Positions 16,520 to 23,141 of a stretch of DNA of 36,440 nt are shown here, in pieces. The position numbers and the translations under genes were made by a program. The first letter of the stretch is position 1; every line of letters begins with the position of its first letter. The stretch covers positions 1 to 36,440 of IMG/VR virus record IMGVR_UViG_3300049825_000251; one strand, given 5' to 3'. A model generated the notes under the pieces. That model did not search any database. It had not been told where the DNA came from and saw only the letters and a program-made list of their open reading frames with translations. Source of the stretch: a virus.

Positions 16520-16954
16520 ATGACAACAGTAGAAGCATTACAACAAATTTTTAGAGACAACTTCGTAGCATACTTTCGTAGCCATGTGGCTCATGTAAAT
16601 ATTGTAGGAAGAAACTTTGCCAGTGACCACAAGTTACTACAAAAGACTTATGAAGACTTGCAAAATCAAATTGATACCTTGGGTGAACTGCTACGCACAC
16701 TTAAAGAATACATGCCATGCGATATGCAGGAAGTCTTAACACTAAGTCATCTTGAAACAGATGCCATTGAAGGCTCTTCAATTGAACTTATTGAATTAGT
16801 AACGGAAGACTTAGAACATCTTGTTGCAGAACATCGTGAACTAATTGGTATTGCAGAAGAAGAAGGCGAACAGCAGATCGCCAACTACGCACAAGATCGT
16901 GTACTTGCATTAGAGAAACACATCTGGATGCAAAGAGCAACATTAGAGGAGTAA
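16520..16954 (+). CDS. Dps-like ferritin (DNA-binding/iron-oxidising mini-ferritin), 144 aa
   Basis: SD AAGGAA. Four-helix pattern throughout. The Dps ferroxidase signature is present with exact family spacing: H25 and H37 (12 apart), then D52 (15 on) and E56 (4 on), within HVAHVNIVGRNF, SDH and QIDTLGELL. The further acidic ligand of Dps (E. coli D67) falls on Q41 here, so site chemistry may be altered. Dps proteins form 12-mers that oxidise Fe(II) with peroxide and protect or compact DNA. At 144 aa it lacks the lysine-rich N-terminal tail used by E. coli Dps for DNA binding. It sits between internal virion proteins and the small terminase, so packaging in virions or protection of DNA during infection are both possible. 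Confidence 0.85.
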   Translation: MTTVEALQQIFRDNFVAYFRSHVAHVNIVGRNFASDHKLLQKTYEDLQNQIDTLGELLRTLKEYMPCDMQEVLTLSHLETDAIEGSSIELIELVTEDLEHLVAEHRELIGIAEEEGEQQIANYAQDRVLALEKHIWMQRATLEE

Positions 16955-17066
16955 AGTTAAGTTCCCGAGAACACTATCAAGAACCAGGCGATTTTGGAAC
17001 TTTCTAACCTGGGTATCAACGAATTGGCAGGCGAGGCTTGTGTCGTGTTCACTTAATAAATACAAT
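16955..17066 (+). other. Gap with an orphan open frame after the Dps gene
   Basis: In the same frame as the Dps gene, after TAA-AGT-TAA, 31 codons stay open from 16961 to TAA at 17054-17056 (VPENTIKNQAILELS and onward to CVVFT). There is no ATG or GTG start near its beginning. It reads like protein and may be a remnant of a longer C-terminus or of a lost gene. Weak inverted repeats (GTTCC 16961-16965 with GGAAC 16996-17000; CCAGG 16984-16988 with CCTGG 17008-17012) are also present. Confidence 0.3.
17057..17062 (+). promoter_or_regulatory. TAAATA element 4, four bases before a start codon
   Basis: AATAAATACAATATG: the hexamer ends four bases before ATG 17067 and no Shine-Dalgarno is present. 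If it is a -10 element, transcription would begin at about the start codon. Confidence 0.5.
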
Positions 17067-17417
17067 ATGGAAAATACTAAAGCAAAGAGCAGCAAAGGCC
17101 ACGGAGGCATTCGCAAAGGTGCTGGACGGCCAAAAGGCAGTCGTGATCAAGTAAGCATTAAAAACTTATTAGAAGCACTTGACAAACATACTGGTGGCCA
17201 AGATTATGAAGAATTGTTAGTACAAGACTTCTTACAAGCCAGAAACAACAGCGATACTAATTTAACTCTGAAGTATCACAATTTAATTCTAAACAAGGTT
17301 ATGAGTAGCCTTGCTAAAATTGAAGTAACAGATAGCAAAGATGCTATTGAAGCCAAACAAGCAGCATTTGCAGAAGCACTTGCCAAACTTGTAGGTGTTA
17401 GCACAGAGACTAAATAA
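17067..17417 (+). CDS. Probable terminase small subunit, 116 aa
   Basis: Start set at ATG 17067 (MENTKAKSSK) rather than the upstream in-frame GTG 17040, because the intervening codons run through the TAAATA element. The N-terminus has GGIRKGAGRPKGS (residues 13-25), a basic segment common at the start of phage small terminases and related DNA-binding proteins; the rest is helical (ALDKHTGGQDYEELLVQDFL). Small terminases recognise phage DNA and present it to the large subunit; the large subunit lies 3 kb downstream. Family assignment is by motif and context only. Confidence 0.5.
   Translation: MENTKAKSSKGHGGIRKGAGRPKGSRDQVSIKNLLEALDKHTGGQDYEELLVQDFLQARNNSDTNLTLKYHNLILNKVMSSLAKIEVTDSKDAIEAKQAAFAEALAKLVGVSTETK
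17411..17416 (+). promoter_or_regulatory. TAAATA element 5, overlapping a stop and five bases before a start
   Basis: GACTAAATAACATTATG: the hexamer covers the final codons of the small-terminase-like gene and ends five bases before ATG 17422. No Shine-Dalgarno is seen. Confidence 0.5.
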
Positions 17418-17421
17418 CATT

Positions 17422-17571
17422 ATGCCACTAAGCAAATCACCAAGTAAGAAAGCATTCAAAAAGAATGTTGCCACTGAAGTAAAAGCAGGAAGACCTGTCA
17501 AACAAGCCGTGGCCATCGCCTATGCTACAAAAAGCGCAGCGGCCAAGAAATCAAAAGGAAATTCAAAATGA
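17422..17571 (+). CDS. DUF6496-like small basic protein, 49 aa
   Basis: Begins MPLSKSPSKKAFKKNV and contains EVKAGRPVKQAVAIAYA, the pattern of the DUF6496 family of very small basic phage/bacterial proteins (conserved SKKA near the start and KQAVAIA in the middle). Rich in Lys and Ala and probably helical; function of the family is unknown. Its TGA overlaps the next ATG (17568-17571). Confidence 0.75.
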   Translation: MPLSKSPSKKAFKKNVATEVKAGRPVKQAVAIAYATKSAAAKKSKGNSK

Positions 17572-17933
17572 AAGAATCAAACAGTCAGAAAGCAACTCCT
17601 GGATACAATGCGGCCACTGGCACAAGCAATCCTGGCTATGACAAACCCACAACAAAGTATTCTGGTAATCAGCACACTAAGACTAATCCAGATGCAATGA
17701 TCAACAAAGGCCGTGGCCCCACAGTTGGTAATAAGAGTGACAAAGATAGTACATATCCAAGTGCTCGTCCATTGGCAGCAGTTACTCCTGGTAAAGATAT
17801 GTTTAAAGGTGCTCCACAAGTTCGCACTCCAGGTGGTACTCGTGCTTGGGAACCAAAATGTGAACAAAATTACAAAGGCAACGCTGACAAAATGAATGTA
17901 GGCCGTGGACCAACTAAAGGGAACATGGAATAA
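17568..17933 (+). CDS. Unknown protein with two RGPTxGN motifs, 121 aa
   Basis: ATGA-coupled to the gene before and TAATG-coupled to the gene after. It is hydrophilic, Gly/Asn/Lys/Thr-rich and probably disordered. Two copies of a short motif occur, KGRGPTVGN near residue 47 and VGRGPTKGN at the C-terminus. A third copy (KRGPTTGN) is in the 93-aa gene at 18309. Such short repeated motifs can be docking peptides to a common partner, but the partner is unknown. Confidence 0.65.
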   Translation: MKESNSQKATPGYNAATGTSNPGYDKPTTKYSGNQHTKTNPDAMINKGRGPTVGNKSDKDSTYPSARPLAAVTPGKDMFKGAPQVRTPGGTRAWEPKCEQNYKGNADKMNVGRGPTKGNME

Positions 17934-18307
17934 TGCAAATCAGTAACACATTAGACAACTTAGCATTAGGTTGTTCTACCACACAAGCAGATCTAACTTG
18001 GGCCATTCAGCGTAATCCATTACCTGATGGTTCACAACCAAGATTTTTAAGAATTGACAATACCAGCAACAGCGCAGGTGTATATGTCAAGATTGCCAAA
18101 GCAGCAGGTACAATTACTGTTCCTGGTTCAAGCACAACTGGCAATTGTTTTTATATTGCACCAAATTGGTCAGTAACAGTTGAAATGATTACAACACAAG
18201 GTAATGTAGCAAGTTCAGCATTTAATGATGGCTCAGGTAACTGTGTCATTAGTGGTATCACTACAGATAGCACAGCAATCGTTGTAATAACCCCAGTAGG
18301 AGAATAA
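17933..18307 (+). CDS. Putative virion decoration or fibre protein, 124 aa
   Basis: Starts in a TAATG overlap. The sequence is almost purely beta-prone (MQISNTLDNLALGCSTTQ, later TITVPGSSTTGNCF and AIVVITPVGE) with a well-defined strand pattern and no charged helices, as in small head-decoration or tail-surface proteins. No family recognised; the flanking genes carry the RGPTxGN motif. Confidence 0.6.
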   Translation: MQISNTLDNLALGCSTTQADLTWAIQRNPLPDGSQPRFLRIDNTSNSAGVYVKIAKAAGTITVPGSSTTGNCFYIAPNWSVTVEMITTQGNVASSAFNDGSGNCVISGITTDSTAIVVITPVGE

Positions 18308-18308
18308 T

Positions 18309-18590
18309 ATGTCAACAAACCCACAAAGCAAGGCTATCAATCAAAAGCGTGGTCCTACTACAGGCAACGCAGGTAGCACAACTAAGCGTAATGCATTCAT
18401 GGCAGAAAAAAGCACAAGTTCAAGTGAGAAATCTAAGTTAGCCAGTATGGTAACAGATGCTCTTGAAATGCGTGGTCGCGGTCAAGCAGGTAAAACTAAT
18501 CCAGCATTAGAAGGTTTACATGAACGCACAGGTCCTAAAAAGAATTCTACTGCTGATGGCAGCAAGTTGCCTTCAAAATACAAAAAGTAA
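18309..18590 (+). CDS. Unknown basic protein with RGPTxGN motif, 93 aa
   Basis: ATG directly after the previous TAA (one base gap). Lys/Ser/Gly-rich, with QKRGPTTGN near residue 13 and a related ERTGPKKN near residue 73. A central segment SEKSKLASMVTDALEMRGRG looks helical. Shares its motif with the 121-aa protein two genes upstream, suggesting a common partner or origin. Confidence 0.6.
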   Translation: MSTNPQSKAINQKRGPTTGNAGSTTKRNAFMAEKSTSSSEKSKLASMVTDALEMRGRGQAGKTNPALEGLHERTGPKKNSTADGSKLPSKYKK

Positions 18591-18593
18591 GTA

Positions 18594-18995
18594 ATGCTGT
18601 TTAATCAGATGTTTGGTAACATTGCCACCCAGCCAGGTGGCCCACCATCATTTTTAACAGGTGATCAAACTTCTTATTCGCCACAGACTCCGCAGTCTGT
18701 AACTGGGCCAGCAAATCCTGCTGACTATGGCATGCAGCAACCTCAACAGCAACAACCGCAACAGGGATTTGGTATGCCACCTGGTGGACAATACATGCCA
18801 CAACTGGATGGACAAATGGGACCTGGCATGCCACCACAAGGGTATGCTCAGCAGCCACAACAGGGATTTGGTATGCCACCACAAGGGTATGCTCAGCAGC
18901 CACAACAGGGATTTGGTATGCCACCACAAGGCTATGGGCAACAACAAGTTGGCGGGCCAATCAATCCTAATAATCAATTACAGTCAAACTTTTAA
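18594..18995 (+). CDS. Gln/Pro/Gly/Met repeat protein, 133 aa
   Basis: Contains 32 glutamines by my count. The middle is built on a 15-residue unit, PQQGFGMPPQGYAQQ, present in full twice and in diverged form on either side. Expected to be disordered or to phase-separate; PQG-type repeats also occur in virion proteins. Starts three bases after the previous stop. No function can be assigned. Confidence 0.6.
   Translation: MLFNQMFGNIATQPGGPPSFLTGDQTSYSPQTPQSVTGPANPADYGMQQPQQQQPQQGFGMPPGGQYMPQLDGQMGPGMPPQGYAQQPQQGFGMPPQGYAQQPQQGFGMPPQGYGQQQVGGPINPNNQLQSNF
18739..18950 (+). repeat. 45-bp tandem coding repeat
   Basis: Units begin at 18841, 18886 and (diverged) 18931, exactly 45 bases apart, with a partial earlier unit from about 18739. 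The first two units are almost identical at DNA level, implying recent duplication. Confidence 0.8.
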
Positions 18996-18996
18996 C

Positions 18997-19002
18997 TAAA
19001 TA
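18997..19002 (+). promoter_or_regulatory. TAAATA element 6, at the foot of a 10-bp hairpin
   Basis: AACTAAATAAACATGG lies just after the previous stop and two bases before the hairpin 19004-19028. Transcription from here would start within the hairpin. Confidence 0.45.
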
Positions 19003-19003
19003 A

Positions 19004-19028
19004 ACATGGTGGACAGACTCCACCATGT
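19004..19028 (+). other. Perfect 10-bp leader hairpin
   Basis: ACATGGTGGA (19004-19013) pairs perfectly with TCCACCATGT (19019-19028) around CAGAC. No T-run follows, so it is not a terminator. It contains both a tiny 14-codon frame (ATG 19006, stop 19048-19050) and the false upstream start ATG 19025 of the next gene, and lies 23 bases before the real start at 19052. Confidence 0.7.
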
Positions 19029-19051
19029 ATCGCATAGAAAAGGAAAATGAA

Positions 19052-19843
19052 ATGCAACAACCTAATGACCAAGTCAACCCATGGGACACTTCAGCAGAAG
19101 CCGCTCCTGAAAAAACAACCAAATCTAAAAAAACCAAAGTAGAAGAAGTAGTTAAACCTGCTCCTCCTATTGCTGCCAATGCAGGCGACTTTGATATGGA
19201 CGGTCTTATGACCGACTTTCCCACTGCCAAAGAACTCGAGAGATTTGTATTTGATGAAACGGGGATTGTCTTAAACTTAAAAGGTCGTGCTAACAAACTA
19301 AAGTATCAAACTGCCATGGATGTACTTAATGGCGTTGAAGTTGATTTGAAGTTTATTGGCAGTGACAATCCTTACATTGATCGTACTGAATTAGTTCCAG
19401 TTGAAGAATTAAAAGAAGTACCAGCCAAAGACAAGACATTGCCAGATCGTAACGAAGTACAAAACTTGTTTGTAAGCAATAGTATTCCTCATCCTGATTT
19501 TGAAAGTCGTATGCAGGATAAGAAAGTCAGCGTTATCTTCCGCAAATATAAAACAGGTCAGATCAGTTATGAAATCTTAGGCCCAGTTGATCAACGCCCA
19601 CATGGTATGAAATTAGACAAGTATGGTCGTGAGCGTCCAGAGATTATCAAATGGGTTGATCCACGCACAGGCGAACAAGTTGTGATGCGTGAAGATGGCT
19701 CATTGAGTCCACAAGGTCGTAAATTGCGAGCCATGATGCAGACATTCCGTGTAAACAAATCAAACCATTGGGACACCTGGATTGATCGCGAGTTTGCAAG
19801 TCTTAGTGATGCAGTTGCTTCCAACCCATGGGAACTTTCATGA
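19052..19843 (+). CDS. Unknown protein, 263 aa, upstream of terminase
   Basis: Start chosen at ATG 19052 (MQQPNDQVNPWDT) because AAAAGGA lies seven bases upstream; the in-frame ATG 19025 is inside a hairpin. The first ~45 residues are Lys/Pro/Thr-rich and probably disordered. The rest looks globular with mixed strands and helices, including a notable GREHPE-like turn KYGRERPEIIKW and a C-terminal DTWIDREFASL. No family recognised. Stop overlaps the next ATG as ATGA. Position suggests a packaging or head accessory role. Confidence 0.6.
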   Translation: MQQPNDQVNPWDTSAEAAPEKTTKSKKTKVEEVVKPAPPIAANAGDFDMDGLMTDFPTAKELERFVFDETGIVLNLKGRANKLKYQTAMDVLNGVEVDLKFIGSDNPYIDRTELVPVEELKEVPAKDKTLPDRNEVQNLFVSNSIPHPDFESRMQDKKVSVIFRKYKTGQISYEILGPVDQRPHGMKLDKYGRERPEIIKWVDPRTGEQVVMREDGSLSPQGRKLRAMMQTFRVNKSNHWDTWIDREFASLSDAVASNPWELS

Positions 19844-20151
19844 GCAATGAAGTCCGTGATGGAATGATTCATCAAGCACAACAAGAGCGTATGAGTCGCG
19901 ACACAGTTATTATGCAAAAAGTAAACGCAGCACATAGGGAAGGGTTTAAAAGCCGTTTCCCAGGCCAAGTTGAACATTGTATGCGATTGACTGCTGAACG
20001 CTTACAAGCATTGCTGACTCGTAAGCCAACTGATCTTTCTGATCCTACAACATGGAATTGTACAGCAGAAGAAATAGTACATTTAAGCGAAGCATTATAT
20101 GTGCTTACTAAGATTAATAGAGAATATCCAACTCATGAGGACCAACTATGA
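19840..20151 (+). CDS. Unknown helical protein, 103 aa
   Basis: Start set at ATG 19840, which forms the usual ATGA overlap with the preceding stop; an in-frame ATG 12 bases upstream is less likely. The product (MSNEVRDGMIHQAQQERMSR onward) is charged and all-helical, with no recognised domain. ATGA overlap with the next gene too. Confidence 0.6.
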   Translation: MSNEVRDGMIHQAQQERMSRDTVIMQKVNAAHREGFKSRFPGQVEHCMRLTAERLQALLTRKPTDLSDPTTWNCTAEEIVHLSEALYVLTKINREYPTHEDQL

Positions 20152-20327
20152 ACTTAACAAAGCATGACAATTCTTTAGTGGACATTGATGGCACTTGGTT
20201 TAAAGATCAATTGTTTATTACATTAACACGAACTGATAATAATATTGAAGTAAGTAATTTTAAATTGGCTTTAGATGATATAGATCTTGAACACTTTATT
20301 TCTACCTTAATACTATTTCAGCGATAA
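20148..20327 (+). CDS. Small acidic unknown protein, 59 aa
   Basis: Begins MNLTKHDNSLVDIDGTWF and ends in LILFQR. Coupled to the gene before by ATGA; the terminase start follows its TAA by one base. Acidic (many Asp), with a two-strand/one-helix look. No family recognised; real by position and tight packing. Confidence 0.55.
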   Translation: MNLTKHDNSLVDIDGTWFKDQLFITLTRTDNNIEVSNFKLALDDIDLEHFISTLILFQR

Positions 20328-20328
20328 T

Positions 20329-21945
20329 ATGCTGGGCACAGAAACCATTATGGCTCGTGCCTTGCGTCATACCCTTGACACAAATGCAGTAGATCCAGCC
20401 ACATACGCAATGATGCCAACCAACATGCAATTACAATTGCAAGACTTAGTGATTGATGTTGCTGATGACATGAAGTATAATCAGATAAAATACTTTAGAC
20501 CATTTGATCACCAACTTACATTCTTTAAGACTGGTGATAGTCCGCGTCGTGGTATTCTTGCTGCAAACCGTATTGGCAAGACTGTAAGCACCTGCTATGA
20601 AACAGCATGTCACTTAACTGGATTGTATCCAGACTGGTGGGAAGGCTATCGTTTCAACACACCAATTACTTGTATGGTAGCAGGCGAGGGTTGGGCACAG
20701 GTCGCACTTGTATTACAGAATGAATTGTTGGGCACTCCAGATGTTAAGATGATAGAGAATCTTGGTACTGGTGCTATTCCACGCGAATGTATTGTAGTTG
20801 ACACAATGCGTAATGATGGTGCTAACTGTATTGGAGTCGAGATCAAACATGCCAAAGGTGGCAACAGTTATCTGCTGTTTGCAAACTATACACAGGAAGT
20901 TCGCCAACTTCAAGGTTTTAAACTTAACTTGGCAGTATTTGACGAGCAACCACCTGATGCGTTCTTTTCAGAAATCGTAACGCGAACTGCTACCACACAA
21001 GGTAAAGTGCTTTGCTCATTTACACCACTCAAAGGTCTAAATGGATTAGTTAGTAAGTTCTGGAACAAAGAAGAAGGCTACGAGTTCATTCGTGTAAGTT
21101 GGGATGACTGTCCTGAGTATGATCCATGGGGCCAACCATTCTTGTTAAAAGAGACTCGCCGTCAGTTAGAGCGTGACTACTTGCCACATGAACGAGAAGC
21201 CCGCATTGCTGGTAAACCAGTTATGGGTAAAGGCGCAGTGTTCCAAATTAGATCCTGGCCTACATACACTACAGGACAAATTGATTTTGCTCGTATACCA
21301 AACATACAACGAGTCATTGCACTTGACTTGGGTTTAGTCAATGACCAAACAGTTATTACATTGATGTATTGGGAACCTTATGAAAAAATTGCTTATCTAC
21401 ACAAACAAATTTGTGTGCAAGGTATTGAAGAAGCAGTCCCAAGTCAGTATATCAATCATTTACTTCGTCCTGAAGTGTTTGGCACGCCAATAGTTTTACC
21501 TGCTGACGCAAGCACTCCTGGCAGATACACTATGAGCAGTAATAGCATTCGTGAACTATTTGAAAGTTATGAACTTAATGTATATCACAAAGCAATTATG
21601 AATCCACCTGACCAAGAAGGGCGTGTAACTAATCACAAGAGTTATGGTATTAACCAAATGCGTCAGATGCTGGAAGTTGGATCATTAATGGTCAATGAAA
21701 ACTGCACACAGTTTCTAAGTGATGCACAAAACTATTATGTTGATGAGCGTGGACGCTTTAGTGATCCAGATGACACTATTGACAGTGCTCGTTATGCATT
21801 ACTTGCAGTACTACAAGGAATCGCGGAGCCTTGGGACAATCGCACACCACAACAACGCATGGCAGCACAACGAGACAGAGTCATGCGACCAAGAGACGAG
21901 TCAGGTAAAGCGGCAATTAAAAAGACTTACAATCCTGGCGGATAA
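20329..21945 (+). CDS. terL: Terminase large subunit (packaging ATPase/nuclease), 538 aa
   Basis: N-terminal ATPase: Walker A AANRIGKT (residues 78-85, K84), Walker B LNLAVFDE (D205, E206) and coupling motif CSFTPLKG (about 229-236). C-terminal RNase H-fold nuclease: D333 in ALDLG, D339, D393 in PADAS and the acidic DPDDTIDSARYAL (479-491) give candidate metal ligands. The enzyme pumps DNA into the prohead through the portal and cuts it. Length is normal for the family and all key motifs look intact. The packaging strategy cannot be told from sequence by eye. A homing-endonuclease-like gene follows in place of the usual direct junction with the portal gene. Confidence 0.95.
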   Translation: MLGTETIMARALRHTLDTNAVDPATYAMMPTNMQLQLQDLVIDVADDMKYNQIKYFRPFDHQLTFFKTGDSPRRGILAANRIGKTVSTCYETACHLTGLYPDWWEGYRFNTPITCMVAGEGWAQVALVLQNELLGTPDVKMIENLGTGAIPRECIVVDTMRNDGANCIGVEIKHAKGGNSYLLFANYTQEVRQLQGFKLNLAVFDEQPPDAFFSEIVTRTATTQGKVLCSFTPLKGLNGLVSKFWNKEEGYEFIRVSWDDCPEYDPWGQPFLLKETRRQLERDYLPHEREARIAGKPVMGKGAVFQIRSWPTYTTGQIDFARIPNIQRVIALDLGLVNDQTVITLMYWEPYEKIAYLHKQICVQGIEEAVPSQYINHLLRPEVFGTPIVLPADASTPGRYTMSSNSIRELFESYELNVYHKAIMNPPDQEGRVTNHKSYGINQMRQMLEVGSLMVNENCTQFLSDAQNYYVDERGRFSDPDDTIDSARYALLAVLQGIAEPWDNRTPQQRMAAQRDRVMRPRDESGKAAIKKTYNPGG

Positions 21946-21946
21946 T

Positions 21947-21956
21947 GTGTTATAAT
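21947..21956 (+). promoter_or_regulatory. TATAAT element before endonuclease-like gene A
   Basis: GTGTTATAAT, five bases before ATG 21962. The same decamer precedes the paralogue at 25456 (25425-25434). A weak TTACAA lies 18 bases upstream. Suggests the inserted gene carries its own -10 element. Confidence 0.4.
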
Positions 21957-21961
21957 AAGTT

Positions 21962-22387
21962 ATGAGAAACCAATTCAAACAAAAATACTATACGCAAAAA
22001 TGCGGAGCCAAATGCCGTGGGATTGAATGGCACTTTACCTTTGATTCTTGGATTGAATGGTGGGGAGAAGACTTTGCCAACAGAGGCAATAAGTCAGGTC
22101 AACTTGTAATGGCCCGCAGAGGCGATGTAGGACCTTATCATCCAGACAATGTTTATAAAATTACTTGCAATGAAAATCACAGTGAAGCACATGCTAATGG
22201 ATTGGCTGGAATGACAGGCAAAACTCATACTGCTGAATCCCGTGCTAAAATAAGTGCTGGTGGCAAAGGCAAAGTGCGTTCAGCAGAAATTCGTTCTAAA
22301 ATGAATATTAGTAAAAAAGGCATACCACGCACAGCAGAAGTCCGCGAAAAGATTCGTGCAACATTGCTTGCTAAACGACAAGGTTAA
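21962..22387 (+). CDS. Homing-endonuclease-like protein A with NUMOD3 repeats, 141 aa
   Basis: The N-terminal ~75 residues share a core with two other proteins of this phage (25456 and 29148): FTFDSWIEWWG, then NRG, then LVMARRGDVGPYHPDNV. The C-terminus has NUMOD3-type repeats (GKTHTAESRAKISAGGKGK and related), a DNA-binding module typical of phage homing endonucleases. No classical HNH triad is obvious, so nuclease class is uncertain. It separates terL from the genes leading to the portal, a usual place for mobile endonucleases. Confidence 0.7.
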   Translation: MRNQFKQKYYTQKCGAKCRGIEWHFTFDSWIEWWGEDFANRGNKSGQLVMARRGDVGPYHPDNVYKITCNENHSEAHANGLAGMTGKTHTAESRAKISAGGKGKVRSAEIRSKMNISKKGIPRTAEVREKIRATLLAKRQG

Positions 22388-22388
22388 T

Positions 22389-22646
22389 ATGAAACTACTA
22401 AAAAACGGAAAATTCTTGACAGCAATTGGTGAGCGTAGTCCTGTTATATTGTGCGAACGACACGCACAAGTATTTGAGATAGCAATGGTATCAAATGATG
22501 TGCCACATACAATCTATGAATTTGATGATGAAACTCCAAGTCAGCACTGTCAAGCATGTGATCTTCAAGTAGCAAAAGCATACGCAAAGCGACAAGCAGA
22601 AGAAGCAAGCCGGCCTAAGATCATTCTCCCAGGTGAATTTCATTAA
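22389..22646 (+). CDS. Small protein with CxxH...CxxC zinc-site pattern, 85 aa
   Basis: Start at ATG 22389 (MKLLKNGKFLTAIGER), just after the previous stop; an in-frame upstream start would overlap gene A. ILCERHAQVF and SQHCQACDLQ supply a CxxH and a CxxC, a plausible single zinc knuckle, followed by a basic helix KAYAKRQAEEASR. Possibly nucleic-acid binding. Family not recognised. Confidence 0.6.
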   Translation: MKLLKNGKFLTAIGERSPVILCERHAQVFEIAMVSNDVPHTIYEFDDETPSQHCQACDLQVAKAYAKRQAEEASRPKIILPGEFH

Positions 22647-22649
22647 CGC

Positions 22650-22655
22650 TAAATA
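22650..22655 (+). promoter_or_regulatory. TAAATA element 7, six bases before a start codon
   Basis: CGCTAAATAAAGCATATG: hexamer ends six bases before ATG 22662 in a 15-base gap that contains no Shine-Dalgarno. Confidence 0.5.
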
Positions 22656-22661
22656 AAGCAT

Positions 22662-23141
22662 ATGACAGTTTATCTTTATGCAAAACAACATCGCGTAACT
22701 GGATTAAGATATTTTGGTAAAACAAAACGCAATCCTCTAACTTATAAAGGTTCAGGAACTTATTGGCAGCGTCATTTAAAAGCACATGGTAATGATGTAG
22801 AAACTACCTGGTTCCATGCGTATGAAGATGAAAAAACTTTAGTAGAAGAAGCATTATTCTTTAGTAAAGTGTATAATATTGTTGAAAGTTCTGAATGGGC
22901 CAATTTAAATCCTGAAAATGGATTAGATGGTAAGTTTGACAATGCTGGAGTGAATAATCCAATGTATGGTCACAAACACTCAGATGAAGTTAAAAAAGCA
23001 CATAGCAAACGCATGACAGGTCGCAAGCAGTCTGCAGAGCAAATTGCTAAAAGAGTTGCCAAAACTAAGGGACAAGTTCGCCCAGGGCACAGTGAAAAAA
23101 TGAAAGCCTCTTGGGCAAAAAGGAAAAATATAAATGCTTGA
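22662..23141 (+). CDS. GIY-YIG homing endonuclease with NUMOD3, 159 aa
   Basis: N-terminal GIY-YIG fold: VYLYAKQHRVTGLRYFGKT (residues 3-21) supplies the two tyrosine/aromatic positions, followed by YKGSGTYWQRHLKAHG and a glutamate in VEEALFF. The C-terminal half has NUMOD3 (NNPMYGHKHSDEVKKAHSKR, then GRKQSAEQIAKRV). Such enzymes cut at unoccupied target sites so that the gene spreads between phages. It overlaps the portal gene start by eight bases, so it has been fitted tightly in front of an essential gene, a probable sign of long residence. Confidence 0.85.
   Translation: MTVYLYAKQHRVTGLRYFGKTKRNPLTYKGSGTYWQRHLKAHGNDVETTWFHAYEDEKTLVEEALFFSKVYNIVESSEWANLNPENGLDGKFDNAGVNNPMYGHKHSDEVKKAHSKRMTGRKQSAEQIAKRVAKTKGQVRPGHSEKMKASWAKRKNINA

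Noticed and set aside
17040-17066. GTG 17040 as start of the small-terminase-like gene
   Set aside because: The added nine codons run through TAAATA element 4 and carry no ribosome site; the conserved-looking protein begins at MENTK.
19025-19051. Upstream ATG 19025 as start of the 263-aa gene
   Set aside because: It lies inside a perfect hairpin without a ribosome site, while ATG 19052 has AAAAGGA at correct spacing.
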